15,035 nt of DNA from UKL13-2 sp031430555. Lineage in GTDB: Bacteria > Pseudomonadota > Gammaproteobacteria > Burkholderiales > Usitatibacteraceae. Below, piece after piece: positions 7,242 to 14,065 of the stretch (the stretch's first letter is position 1; the number at the start of each line of letters is the position of its first letter). The position numbers and the translations under genes were made by a program. The DNA lies in NCBI GenBank assembly GCA_031430555.1, contig JANPBQ010000189.1, positions 1 to 15,035 on the forward strand, read 5' to 3'. The notes beneath the pieces were generated by a model that was not told where the DNA came from, ran no database searches, and was given only the letters and a program-made list of their open reading frames with translations.

Positions 7242-10169
7242 CTATCCGCACGCCCCCACCCAGCCGCAGGCGCTGCAAAAATCGCAACCGTCTCTGCGAA
7301 TGACTGAGCGGTTGCCGCATTCGCGGCAGAGTGTGCCTTTCATCGCGCGCAGCGATTCGCGTTGGCGTGGCGCTTCGAGAATGCCCATGTCGCGCAGCGG
7401 ATAGCCTTCGCTATCGAGCACGCCCAGCATCGAGTAGCGGTGGATCAACAGCCGCGCCACGTAGGCGACGGTGGAGGGCCAATTTTGCTGACGGCGCTCG
7501 CCGGGTATGAAGGCCATGAAATCGCCCAACGGTTCGGCGTAATTCAGAAGCTTCCTGAGTTTCATGCCGATCCACGCGGGATCCATCACCCGCATGTCCA
7601 GCGAAAGGATGCGCGCGAGGCCATCGAGCGCGCGCGGGTAATGGCCCGACAGCCAGAGCGAATATGGCCGCGTCGTGGTTGCACCTGCGCCGTCCCCGTC
7701 GGGCAGCGTGATTTCTTTCAGCCCGACGACGAACTCGTCGCCCGCCGCCGGGTTCACCACATCGACCGTCCAGGCGAGCGTGCCATCGGAGCCGGTGCGC
7801 GGCTCATCCACGCTGAACATGGCATCGATTACGGCCGTGGTGCCGGGGTCATCGAATACATGCAAACGGTCGCAGCGGTAGCGGATCACCCGCGCAATCG
7901 CCGAGACCACGCCCGGCATGCGCTTTTTTTCGCCGGAGGGCGGGAAGCGCATGTCGAAGGCGTCGTCGCCCACGGTGCGCGTCATCGCGTCGAGCTTCAG
8001 GGCCAACCAGCCGCGGTCGTTGGTGCGCATGTCCATCGACAGCGTTTTGGCCACCGCGCCCAAACCGCGCGGCTGTTCGGTGCCATTGACCCAGACTTCG
8101 AATGGGAATGCTTTGCCCTCCTCGGCGATGTGCCCGACGAACAGCGCGAATCGTCCCTGCGGGGATTCGATCATGTACGTCCATGCATCATTGCCGTCGG
8201 GCAACTCGGGCCGACCGGGCCATCGAAGCGAGGCCAGAACCGGTGCCGGCAACGAATCCAGCGACAAGCGCGCGTTGTGATTCTGCGTCGCAATCTCCGG
8301 TGCAGGTGGCGCGGCTGCGACCGATAGCACCGATCCCAGCACACTGTTGGGCCGATAGGTGGCGAGTCCCTTCAAGCCGGATTTCCATGCATTCAAATAG
8401 AGATTTTCAATATCGGCGTAGGGATAGTCTTCTGGTACGTTCACCGTTTTTGAAATGCTCGTGTCGATGTACGGCGCGACTACCGCGACCATTTGCAGAT
8501 GCGCGTCGGCGGAAATATCGAGGGCGGTCACAAAGTACCCGGGCAATGCGACCGTGTCGCCGCCAAGATGCCGGTACAACCGCCAGGCGTGGTCTTCGAC
8601 CAAGTATTCCTTGTACATGCCGTCGGCCGTGCGTTTCTTGCGCGTATAGACGTACGAAAACGGCGGCTCGATCCCGTTCGAGGCATTGTCGGCGAAGGCT
8701 AACGAAATGGTGCCGGTCGGCGCGATCGAGAGCAGGTGGGAATTGCGGATGCCGTTCGCACGGATCGATTTTCGCAGCGCAACGGGCAGGCGCGAGGCGA
8801 AATTGTCCCCCGCGAGATACAAGTCCGCATTGAACAAGGGAAACGCGCCGCGCTCCTCCGCAAGGGCGATCGATGCCGCATAGGCCGCATCTCGCAGGCA
8901 CATGGAAATTTTAGCGGCCATGTCGCGCGCAGGCGACTCGTCGTAACGCAGCCGCAACATCGCGAGCGCATCGCCCAACCCCGTGAAACCGAGCCCGATG
9001 CGGCGCTTGGCGCGCGCCTCTGCGTGCTGCGCTTCGAGCGGCCACTCGGTGACTTCAAGCGTGTTGTCGAGCATGCGAACTGCGGTGGCGGCCACTTCGG
9101 CGAAGGCCGCGAAATCGAACCGCGCGGCGTCACGGAATGGCGAATCGACAAAGCGCGTGAGGTCGATCGAGCCCAAACAACAGCAGCCATAGGGCGGCAA
9201 CGGCTGTTCGCCGCAGGGGTTCGTCGCGGCGATGGATTCGCAATAGTTGAGATTGTTGTCGCGGTTGATGCGGTCGAGAAACAGAATGCCCGGTTCGGCA
9301 TGGTCGTAGGTTGAGCGCATGATGTCGGCCCAGAGCTCGCGCGCGGGCCGTTTGCGGTACACCCACAAGCCGTCCTCGCGCGCGTAGGCACCGGCATCGA
9401 CGATGTCCTTGGCCGGTTCCGCGCGATGGGTGAGCTCGATCGCCTCGCCTTGTTCCACGGCGCGCATGAATGCGTCGGTGACGGCGACCGAAATGTTGAA
9501 ATTGCTGAGCCCGCCGTGATCTTTCGCGTGGATGAACGTTTCGATATCCGGATGATCGCAGCGCAATACGCCCATCTGCGCGCCGCGCCGCGAACCGGCT
9601 GACTCCACCGTCTCGCAGGAGCGGTCGAACACTTTCATGTATGACACCGGCCCGCTCGCGCGTGAATCGGTGCCGCGCACCCGGGCACCCTCGGGACGGA
9701 TCGCCGAAAAATCATAGCCGACGCCGCCGCCGCGCCGCATCGTTTCGGCTGCCTCGGCAAGTGCCGTGTAAATTCCCGGGCGGCCATCGATGACTTCGGT
9801 GATCGAGTCGCCCACCGGCTGCACAAAACAATTGATGAGCGTCGCCGTCAATGGCGTGCCCGCAGCGGAATTGATGCGCCCGGCGGGAATGAAACCGCGC
9901 TCTTGCGCGAGCAGGAATTGCCGCTCCCACTGCGCGCGGCGATCCGGCGCTTCGACGGCTGCGAGTGCGCGCGCGACGCGCAGACGCACATCGTAAATCG
10001 ACGTTTCGCCGCCCTTTGCGTATTTCTCCAACAGCACTTCGCCGGAGATGGATTGGGGCGGCAGCGGCGCAGGCGCGGCATCCGCCGTGCGGCCGGCCAG
10101 CGGGTTTTGCGCAACGCTGTTTTCTGCGTCAATTGAATTCACTGGCCCTGCTTCGTCGAGATCGGACAT
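7242..10169 (-). CDS. nrdJ: Adenosylcobalamin-dependent (class II) ribonucleotide reductase
   Basis: NrdJ reduces ribonucleotides to deoxyribonucleotides using a radical from adenosylcobalamin, so it needs neither oxygen nor a separate beta subunit. I use the ATG at 10169 (975 aa): AAAAGG lies 10 bases upstream, the family usually starts shortly before ISGEVLLEKYAKG (here 41-53), and earlier starts at 10244 or 10259 would cover the FNR-type box. Core motifs: LTATLINCFVQP with active-site Cys114, GGGVGYDFSAIRPEG (147-161), NPCGEQP with Cys319 and Glu321 (317-323), APTGTIS (483-489), and SISKTVNVPEDYP (571-583). Next come two related TSCPD-like modules (about 645-770 and 795-915), then a Cys-rich end with CREC (948-951), CDFCSAC (962-968) and Cys974. 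That end fits a zinc ribbon or redox shuttle. No cobalamin riboswitch fits the short leader. Confidence 0.94.
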   Translation of the reverse strand: MSDLDEAGPVNSIDAENSVAQNPLAGRTADAAPAPLPPQSISGEVLLEKYAKGGETSIYDVRLRVARALAAVEAPDRRAQWERQFLLAQERGFIPAGRINSAAGTPLTATLINCFVQPVGDSITEVIDGRPGIYTALAEAAETMRRGGGVGYDFSAIRPEGARVRGTDSRASGPVSYMKVFDRSCETVESAGSRRGAQMGVLRCDHPDIETFIHAKDHGGLSNFNISVAVTDAFMRAVEQGEAIELTHRAEPAKDIVDAGAYAREDGLWVYRKRPARELWADIMRSTYDHAEPGILFLDRINRDNNLNYCESIAATNPCGEQPLPPYGCCCLGSIDLTRFVDSPFRDAARFDFAAFAEVAATAVRMLDNTLEVTEWPLEAQHAEARAKRRIGLGFTGLGDALAMLRLRYDESPARDMAAKISMCLRDAAYAASIALAEERGAFPLFNADLYLAGDNFASRLPVALRKSIRANGIRNSHLLSIAPTGTISLAFADNASNGIEPPFSYVYTRKKRTADGMYKEYLVEDHAWRLYRHLGGDTVALPGYFVTALDISADAHLQMVAVVAPYIDTSISKTVNVPEDYPYADIENLYLNAWKSGLKGLATYRPNSVLGSVLSVAAAPPAPEIATQNHNARLSLDSLPAPVLASLRWPGRPELPDGNDAWTYMIESPQGRFALFVGHIAEEGKAFPFEVWVNGTEQPRGLGAVAKTLSMDMRTNDRGWLALKLDAMTRTVGDDAFDMRFPPSGEKKRMPGVVSAIARVIRYRCDRLHVFDDPGTTAVIDAMFSVDEPRTGSDGTLAWTVDVVNPAAGDEFVVGLKEITLPDGDGAGATTTRPYSLWLSGHYPRALDGLARILSLDMRVMDPAWIGMKLRKLLNYAEPLGDFMAFIPGERRQQNWPSTVAYVARLLIHRYSMLGVLDSEGYPLRDMGILEAPRQRESLRAMKGTLCRECGNRSVIRRDGCDFCSACGWVGACG

Positions 10170-10179
10170 AAATTCTGAA

Positions 10180-10185
10180 CCTTTT
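10180..10185 (-). promoter_or_regulatory. Shine-Dalgarno AAAAGG that favours the nrdJ start at 10169
   Basis: On the minus strand AAAAGG is followed after 10 bases by the ATG at 10169. The spacing is slightly long but acceptable. The alternative ATGs at 10208 and 10205 have no comparable site and lie at or before the transcription start predicted near 10200. Confidence 0.5.
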
Positions 10186-10206
10186 AAGCGTTTCACGAAA
10201 GTCATC

Positions 10207-10212
10207 ATTGTC
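10207..10212 (-). promoter_or_regulatory. candidate nrdJ -10 element (GACAAT)
   Basis: GACAAT on the minus strand keeps the key A2 and T6 of TATAAT (four of six matches). A start site near 10200 would place the centre of the FNR-type palindrome (10240.5) at about -41, the standard class II position for FNR-family activators. This leaves a leader of about 31 nt to the ATG at 10169. The spacing was counted by hand. Confidence 0.5.
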
Positions 10213-10233
10213 GATTGCGCTTCGTTGTCGCGT

Positions 10234-10247
10234 TTGATGCGCATCAA
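10234..10247. promoter_or_regulatory. perfect FNR/ANR-type binding site between nrdJ and ubiB
   Basis: TTGATGCGCATCAA is a 14-bp perfect palindrome that matches the FNR-family consensus TTGAT-N4-ATCAA at every defined base. It lies 65-78 bp upstream of the chosen nrdJ start and 80-93 bp upstream of ubiB. The position relative to the candidate nrdJ -10 suits activation of nrdJ when oxygen is low. Which regulator (FNR, ANR or DNR type) binds cannot be told from the site. Confidence 0.75.
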
Positions 10248-10326
10248 CTCCGCGCCCAAGCGCGGGAATCGCGGCGTGTTGGCATTCCCGGCGGCGGGCG
10301 ACGGCCAAGGTAAAATTCACCCCTTC

Positions 10327-11877
10327 ATGCGCCTATTTCGCCTTCTCAAAATTGTTTCCGTCACGGTGCGTTATGGCCTCGACGAATTCCTGCCGAAAGG
10401 AGCCGCGCGCGCGTTGATCGGCGGGGTGTTTTTCTGGCGCTCACTTGAAGAGCCACGCGGACGCCGGTTGCGCCGCGCACTGGAGGAGCTGGGGCCGATA
10501 TTCGTCAAATTCGGCCAATTGCTTTCCACCCGCCCGGATCTGGTGCCCGTCGATATCGCGACGGAGTTGGCGGCGTTGCAGGATCGCGTACCGCCATTCG
10601 GCGCGAAACACGTGGCGGAAATCATGAATCGCCTTTATCGGGTCGATGGCGAAAATGCTCAAAGCGTCTTCAGCGCCTTCGATCTGACCCCCGTGGCGAG
10701 TGCGTCGGTCGCACAGGTGCATTTCGCCACCATCGGCAGCGGCAAGATGGCCGGGCGCGATGTCGCCATCAAGCTGGTGAGGCCGGGAATCGAGGCGACC
10801 ATCGCCCGCGATGTCGCGTTGTTGTACGTGCTGGCGGATCTGGTCGAATCGATTTTCGCCGATGGCAAACGCCTGCGTCCGCGCGAAGTCATCCGTGAAT
10901 TCGACAAAACCATCCACGACGAGCTCGACATGGTCCGCGAGGCGGCCAACGCGTCGGCATTGAAGCGCAATTTCGCTGAAGGCACATTGTTGTACGTGCC
11001 CGAAGTCTATTTCGACTACACCAAACGCGACGCGCTGGTGCTGGAGCGCATGGATTTTCTGCCGGTCAACGATGTCGCCCAATTGCGCGCGCACGGTATC
11101 GACATTGCGCGGCTGGCGGCCGACGGCGTGAAGATATTTTTCACGCAAGTGTTTCGAGATGGCTTCTTCCACGCCGACATGCATCCCGGCAATATTTTTG
11201 TGTTGAAAAACGGCGTCTATTCAGGCGTTGATTTCGGCATCATGGGCACATTGTCGGATGAGGACAAAAATTATCTCGCGCGCAATTTCGCGGCGTTCTT
11301 TAACCGCGACTATAAGGCCGTCGCGGTCGCGCACATCGAGGCGGGATGGGTGCCGAAAGATACGCGCGTCGATGAATTCGAAGGCGCGATTCGCAGCGTG
11401 TGCGAGCCGATTTTCGACAAGCCACTCAATGAGATCTATTTCGGCGCGGTATTGCTGCGATTGTTCGATGTCTCGCGGCGCTTCCAGATGGAAATTCAGC
11501 CGCAGCTGGTATTGCTGCAAAAGACGCTCATGCAAGTCGAGGGATTGGGCCGGCAACTTTATCCGGAACTCGATTTGCGACCGGTCGCGCAGCCGATTCT
11601 CGAGAAGTGGATGGACGAGCAGATGGGGTGGCGCGGCCTTGCGCGGCAATTGCGAAAGGAAGGCCCGCAGTGGACCGCGATTGTGCCGCAACTGCCGCGG
11701 CTGATTCATCGCGCACTGGATAACGACCCGTCGGCGCGGCTGGCTGATATCGAGACGGCACTCTACCGGCTTAACCGCACGCAGCGGTATCAATCGGCAA
11801 TTCTGCTGGCATTGCTAATTGCGTTGGCATTGGCGGCGGGAACTTTTTTCTACTTGCTGTTTTATTTGCCAATGTAG
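10327..11877 (+). CDS. ubiB: UbiB, ubiquinone biosynthesis protein kinase-like ATPase
   Basis: UbiB is a membrane-anchored atypical kinase/ATPase (ABC1/ADCK/COQ8 family) needed for ubiquinone synthesis. Its exact role is thought to be helping lipid precursors leave the membrane for the Ubi enzymes. The ATG at 10327 gives 516 aa, near the usual 540. LGPIFVKFGQLLSTRPDL (55-72) contains the family KxGQ motif. ASASVAQVH (124-132) is the Ala-rich loop that replaces the P-loop. VAIKLVRPGI (146-155) has Lys149. DELDMVREAAN (198-208), FFHADMHPGN (280-289) and VDFGIMG (301-307, the DFG metal site) complete the kinase-like core. The C-terminus (about 490-515) has two closely spaced hydrophobic segments. 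It is divergent from nrdJ. A TAAAAT (10311-10316) lies 10 bp before the ATG and would give an almost leaderless message. Confidence 0.95.
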   Translation: MRLFRLLKIVSVTVRYGLDEFLPKGAARALIGGVFFWRSLEEPRGRRLRRALEELGPIFVKFGQLLSTRPDLVPVDIATELAALQDRVPPFGAKHVAEIMNRLYRVDGENAQSVFSAFDLTPVASASVAQVHFATIGSGKMAGRDVAIKLVRPGIEATIARDVALLYVLADLVESIFADGKRLRPREVIREFDKTIHDELDMVREAANASALKRNFAEGTLLYVPEVYFDYTKRDALVLERMDFLPVNDVAQLRAHGIDIARLAADGVKIFFTQVFRDGFFHADMHPGNIFVLKNGVYSGVDFGIMGTLSDEDKNYLARNFAAFFNRDYKAVAVAHIEAGWVPKDTRVDEFEGAIRSVCEPIFDKPLNEIYFGAVLLRLFDVSRRFQMEIQPQLVLLQKTLMQVEGLGRQLYPELDLRPVAQPILEKWMDEQMGWRGLARQLRKEGPQWTAIVPQLPRLIHRALDNDPSARLADIETALYRLNRTQRYQSAILLALLIALALAAGTFFYLLFYLPM

Positions 11878-11885
11878 CGTTTCGG

Positions 11886-11902
11886 TCAGGTGCCACGCCT
11901 GA
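11886..11902. repeat. inverted repeat overlapping the symporter promoter
   Basis: TCAGG-TGCCACG-CCTGA has 5-bp perfect arms, with a further G/C match and one mismatch just inside. Its right arm ends in the TGA that forms the TG-N part of the extended -10 at 11900-11908. The site is 9 bp after the ubiB stop. With no T run it is not a standard terminator, so an operator is the more likely reading. Confidence 0.45.
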
Positions 11903-11908
11903 TAGAAT
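11900..11908 (+). promoter_or_regulatory. extended -10 promoter (TGA TAGAAT) for the symporter
   Basis: TG-N-TAGAAT matches the extended -10 form, with five of six bases of TATAAT. It lies 66 bp before the ATG at 11975. A poor -35 (TTTCGG, 11880-11885) stands 17 bp upstream. Confidence 0.5.
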
Positions 11909-11974
11909 TTCCCGGATTACATGCGCGCCCGGCTGACGGGAAGCGTCACCTCTGCGCCGTCTTGGGAGTTTTTC

Positions 11975-13408
11975 ATGCTTGTATCCTTTGTCCTTGGCTA
12001 CCTCGCTGTTTCAATCGCCATCGGCCTGATCGTCGCCACGCGCGTCCACAACGCCAAGGATTTCGCTGTCGCCGGTCGCCATCTGCCGCTACCGGTCGTG
12101 ACCGCCACCGTGTTCGCCACCTGGTTCGGCGCGGAGGCCGTGTTCGGTGTATCGGCAACTTTCGTGAAGGAAGGCTTGCGCGGCGTGGTCGCGGACCCGT
12201 TTGGCTCCAGCATGTGCCTCGTGATCGCCGGCTTCTTTTTCGCGAGCCAGTTGTACAAACTCAACATCATCACCATCGGTGATTTCTACCGTATGCGTTA
12301 CAACCGCCCGGTGGAAGTGTTGACCACGCTGTGCATCGTGGCGTCATATCTCGGCTGGGTGTCCGCACAGATCAAGGCGCTGGGATTGATTTTCAATGTG
12401 ATCACCAACGGTGCCATCAGCCCGGAAATGGGCATGGTCTTTGGCACCGCCATCGTACTCACTTACACCACCTTCGGCGGCATGTTGTCGGTGGCGATTC
12501 TGGATTTCGTTCAGATGAGCGTCATCATGGGCGGCATGCTCTACATCGGCTGGGTGGTGTCGGGTATGACGGGCGGCGTCGCACCGGTAATCGCGCATGC
12601 CTCGGCTGCCGGCAAGCTCGACTTCTTCCCGCCTGCGGACTTGGCACTCTGGCTCACCTTCATCGGCGCCTGGGTGACGATGATGTTGGGCTCGATTCCG
12701 CAGCAGGACGTGTTCCAGCGCATCACCTCGGCCAAGTCGGCGAAGATCGCGGTGTGGGGCTCGATACTCGGCGCGTCGATTTATTTTTGCTTCACGTTCG
12801 TGCCGATGTTCATCGCCTACTCGGCGACGCTGATCGACCCGAAAGTGTTCAACGAGTTGATCGAAAAAGATTCGCAGCTGGTGTTGCCGACGTTGGTATT
12901 GACACACATGCCGGTGGCCGCGCAGGTGGTGTTCTTCGGCGCGGTGCTGTCGGCGATCATGAGTTGTTCTTCGGCCACGCTGCTGGCGCCGTCGGTGACG
13001 TTTGCGGAAAACATCGTGCGCGGTTTCTACCCGAACATGGGCGACAAGCAATTTCTGCGCGTGATGCGCATTACGATCGTCTGCTTTGCGTTCGTCGTAC
13101 TGATCTTCGCGCTCAATTCGCAAGCCTCGATCTTCAAGATGGTCGAAAACGCGTACAAGGTCACGCTGGCCGGCGCGTTCGTGCCGCTCTTTTTCGGCGC
13201 GTTCTGGAAGCGCTCGACCTCAACCGGCGCGATGGCCGCGATCCTCTGCGGCATCGGCGGCTGGCTGATTGTGGAATTCGGCATCATCGAAATCAGCCTG
13301 GTGCCGCCGCAGTTGATCGGACTGGGTGCCAGCACACTCGCGATGATCGTCGGCTCGCTGGCAAGCAAGCCGCACCCCAACGCCATTCACCCGCCGGCAC
13401 ACGCCTAG
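11975..13408 (+). CDS. Sodium:solute symporter family protein, substrate unknown
   Basis: A 477-aa inner-membrane transporter of the SSS family (TC 2.A.21), which uses the sodium gradient to import small organic solutes. The ATG at 11975 has GGGAG (11964-11968) six bases upstream. The protein is almost wholly hydrophobic, with about 12-13 membrane segments starting at residue 2. TYTTFGGMLSVAILDFVQ (163-180) is the family signature. LGSIPQQDVFQRITSAKSAK (238-257) is a conserved cytoplasmic loop. LSAIMSCSSATLLAPS (325-340) is the helix whose Ser residues help form a sodium site in the LeuT-fold members. It has its own promoter and stands apart from ubiB. No catabolic or regulatory neighbour hints at the substrate, so I do not name one. 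Confidence 0.9.
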   Translation: MLVSFVLGYLAVSIAIGLIVATRVHNAKDFAVAGRHLPLPVVTATVFATWFGAEAVFGVSATFVKEGLRGVVADPFGSSMCLVIAGFFFASQLYKLNIITIGDFYRMRYNRPVEVLTTLCIVASYLGWVSAQIKALGLIFNVITNGAISPEMGMVFGTAIVLTYTTFGGMLSVAILDFVQMSVIMGGMLYIGWVVSGMTGGVAPVIAHASAAGKLDFFPPADLALWLTFIGAWVTMMLGSIPQQDVFQRITSAKSAKIAVWGSILGASIYFCFTFVPMFIAYSATLIDPKVFNELIEKDSQLVLPTLVLTHMPVAAQVVFFGAVLSAIMSCSSATLLAPSVTFAENIVRGFYPNMGDKQFLRVMRITIVCFAFVVLIFALNSQASIFKMVENAYKVTLAGAFVPLFFGAFWKRSTSTGAMAAILCGIGGWLIVEFGIIEISLVPPQLIGLGASTLAMIVGSLASKPHPNAIHPPAHA

Positions 13409-13439
13409 ACACCTCCGCGCCTTCGCGTCGACAAATCCT

Positions 13440-13471
13440 GCGGCGTGATCGCGCCGCCGATACGGGTTTTT
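13440..13471 (+). terminator. weak candidate terminator after the symporter
   Basis: GCGGCG-TGATCG-CGCCGC (13440-13457) is a perfect 6-bp GC hairpin 31 bp after the symporter stop. The five-T run (13467-13471) is 9 bases further on, too far for a model intrinsic terminator. A second GC-rich stretch followed by six T ends at 13494. Either could stop transcription, but the evidence is modest. Confidence 0.3.
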
Positions 13472-13513
13472 GCGCGCTTTGCGCCGCGTTTTTTGCATTT
13501 CGTCGCTTTCGGT

Positions 13514-13540
13514 TTGAGCCTTCGCGCCGGGAACTTTAAT
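13514..13540 (+). promoter_or_regulatory. candidate promoter of the 77-aa gene
   Basis: TTGAGC (13514-13519) and TTTAAT (13535-13540, five of six matches) are 15 bp apart, two short of ideal. The start would fall near 13547, just before the GCAATAC/GTATTGC palindrome. Confidence 0.35.
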
Positions 13541-13551
13541 CTGCCGTCAAT

Positions 13552-13570
13552 GCAATACCAAACGTATTGC
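13552..13570. repeat. perfect palindrome in the leader of the 77-aa gene
   Basis: GCAATAC-CAAAC-GTATTGC has 7-bp perfect arms around a 5-bp centre. It lies 37 bp before the ATG at 13607 and just downstream of the candidate promoter. It could be an operator or an RNA stem-loop; no T run follows. Confidence 0.5.
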
Positions 13571-13606
13571 CTGACGCAACAAAGCCAACCCGTAAAGGTG
13601 AACAGA

Positions 13607-13840
13607 ATGAAACCGCAACTGAATATCAGCAAAGACAACCTGTTGATGTCCGCATTGGTCGTGACCGGCCTCGTGATGGCAACGCTCGGCCCGTGGGTGT
13701 CCAGCGACGACACGAACGCCGCGATGGCCTCTGCCGGAAAAATCGTGAAGTCGGTGGCAACGCCGACGGCGATGGAATCGATCCAGTACCGCGAGGCGGC
13801 CATTATTGTCACTGCCCCGCGCCTGCGTTCGAACGTCTGA
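13607..13840 (+). CDS. Small membrane-anchored protein, function unknown
   Basis: This 77-aa product is not a family I can name. The ATG at 13607 has AAAGGTG (13594-13600) six bases upstream, a strong ribosome binding site. The open frame begins far upstream, but no other start is as good. Residues 12-32 (LLMSALVVTGLVMATLGPWV) form one hydrophobic segment after a short charged N-terminus, suggesting an inner-membrane anchor or uncleaved signal. The rest is short and ends in YREAAIIVTAPRLRSNV. A strong intrinsic terminator 58 bp after the stop and a possible promoter suggest a one-gene transcript. The strong ribosome site and terminator make it likely to be real. Confidence 0.7.
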   Translation: MKPQLNISKDNLLMSALVVTGLVMATLGPWVSSDDTNAAMASAGKIVKSVATPTAMESIQYREAAIIVTAPRLRSNV

Positions 13841-13859
13841 CGCGTCTGACGCGTCTGCG
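13833..13859 (+). repeat. three tandem 9-bp units over the stop codon
   Basis: The units are ACGTCTGAC, GCGTCTGAC and GCGTCTGCG. The period of nine keeps the reading frame, so the stop TGA of the 77-aa gene is repeated in frame nine bases later, and the third copy reads TGC instead. Confidence 0.6.
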
Positions 13860-13897
13860 CGAATCTCCTCCCAAGTCGAAGTCACTCTCGACTATTT

Positions 13898-13931
13898 GCC
13901 CGGTTGCCGCATCGCGACCGGGCTTTTTTTT
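13898..13931 (+). terminator. intrinsic terminator after the 77-aa gene
   Basis: GCCCGGT (13898-13904) pairs with ACCGGGC (13917-13923) around a 12-nt loop and is followed at once by eight T. The 7-bp GC-rich stem plus T run is a model Rho-independent terminator on the plus strand. Confidence 0.88.
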
Positions 13932-13955
13932 CACCGACTCGAAATTGCCACAATT

Positions 13956-13973
13956 TTGTCATGCTCATTTCAT
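13956..13973 (+). promoter_or_regulatory. weak PhoB-box-like sequence
   Basis: TTGTCAT-GCTC-ATTTCAT has the 7-4-7 layout of a Pho box (CTGTCAT, 4 bp, CTGTCAT), with six and five matches. It is in the 225-bp gap (13841-14065) that otherwise holds the terminator and the leader of the next small gene. A chance match is quite possible. Confidence 0.25.
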
Positions 13974-14065
13974 TAACCATCGTCATCATTCGACCATAGA
14001 GTTTTCCGTATCGACACGTTGACGGGAACTTCGCTTACCAAACAATTGAATATTTGGATATCGCC

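Noticed and set aside
7362..8327. Plus-strand 321-aa open frame inside nrdJ
   Set aside because: It is entirely antisense to a well-conserved coding region; long antisense frames are expected in GC-rich genes, and the protein has low-complexity His/Arg composition.
10170..10326. Cobalamin riboswitch upstream of the B12-dependent nrdJ
   Set aside because: The region is too short for the roughly 200-nt structure and I see no B12-box-like core; the FNR-type site explains the regulation better.
13405..13812. Minus-strand 135-aa open frame with a hydrophobic stretch opposite the 77-aa gene
   Set aside because: It has no ribosome site and overlaps a plus-strand gene with a strong Shine-Dalgarno and terminator; it is probably an antisense shadow.
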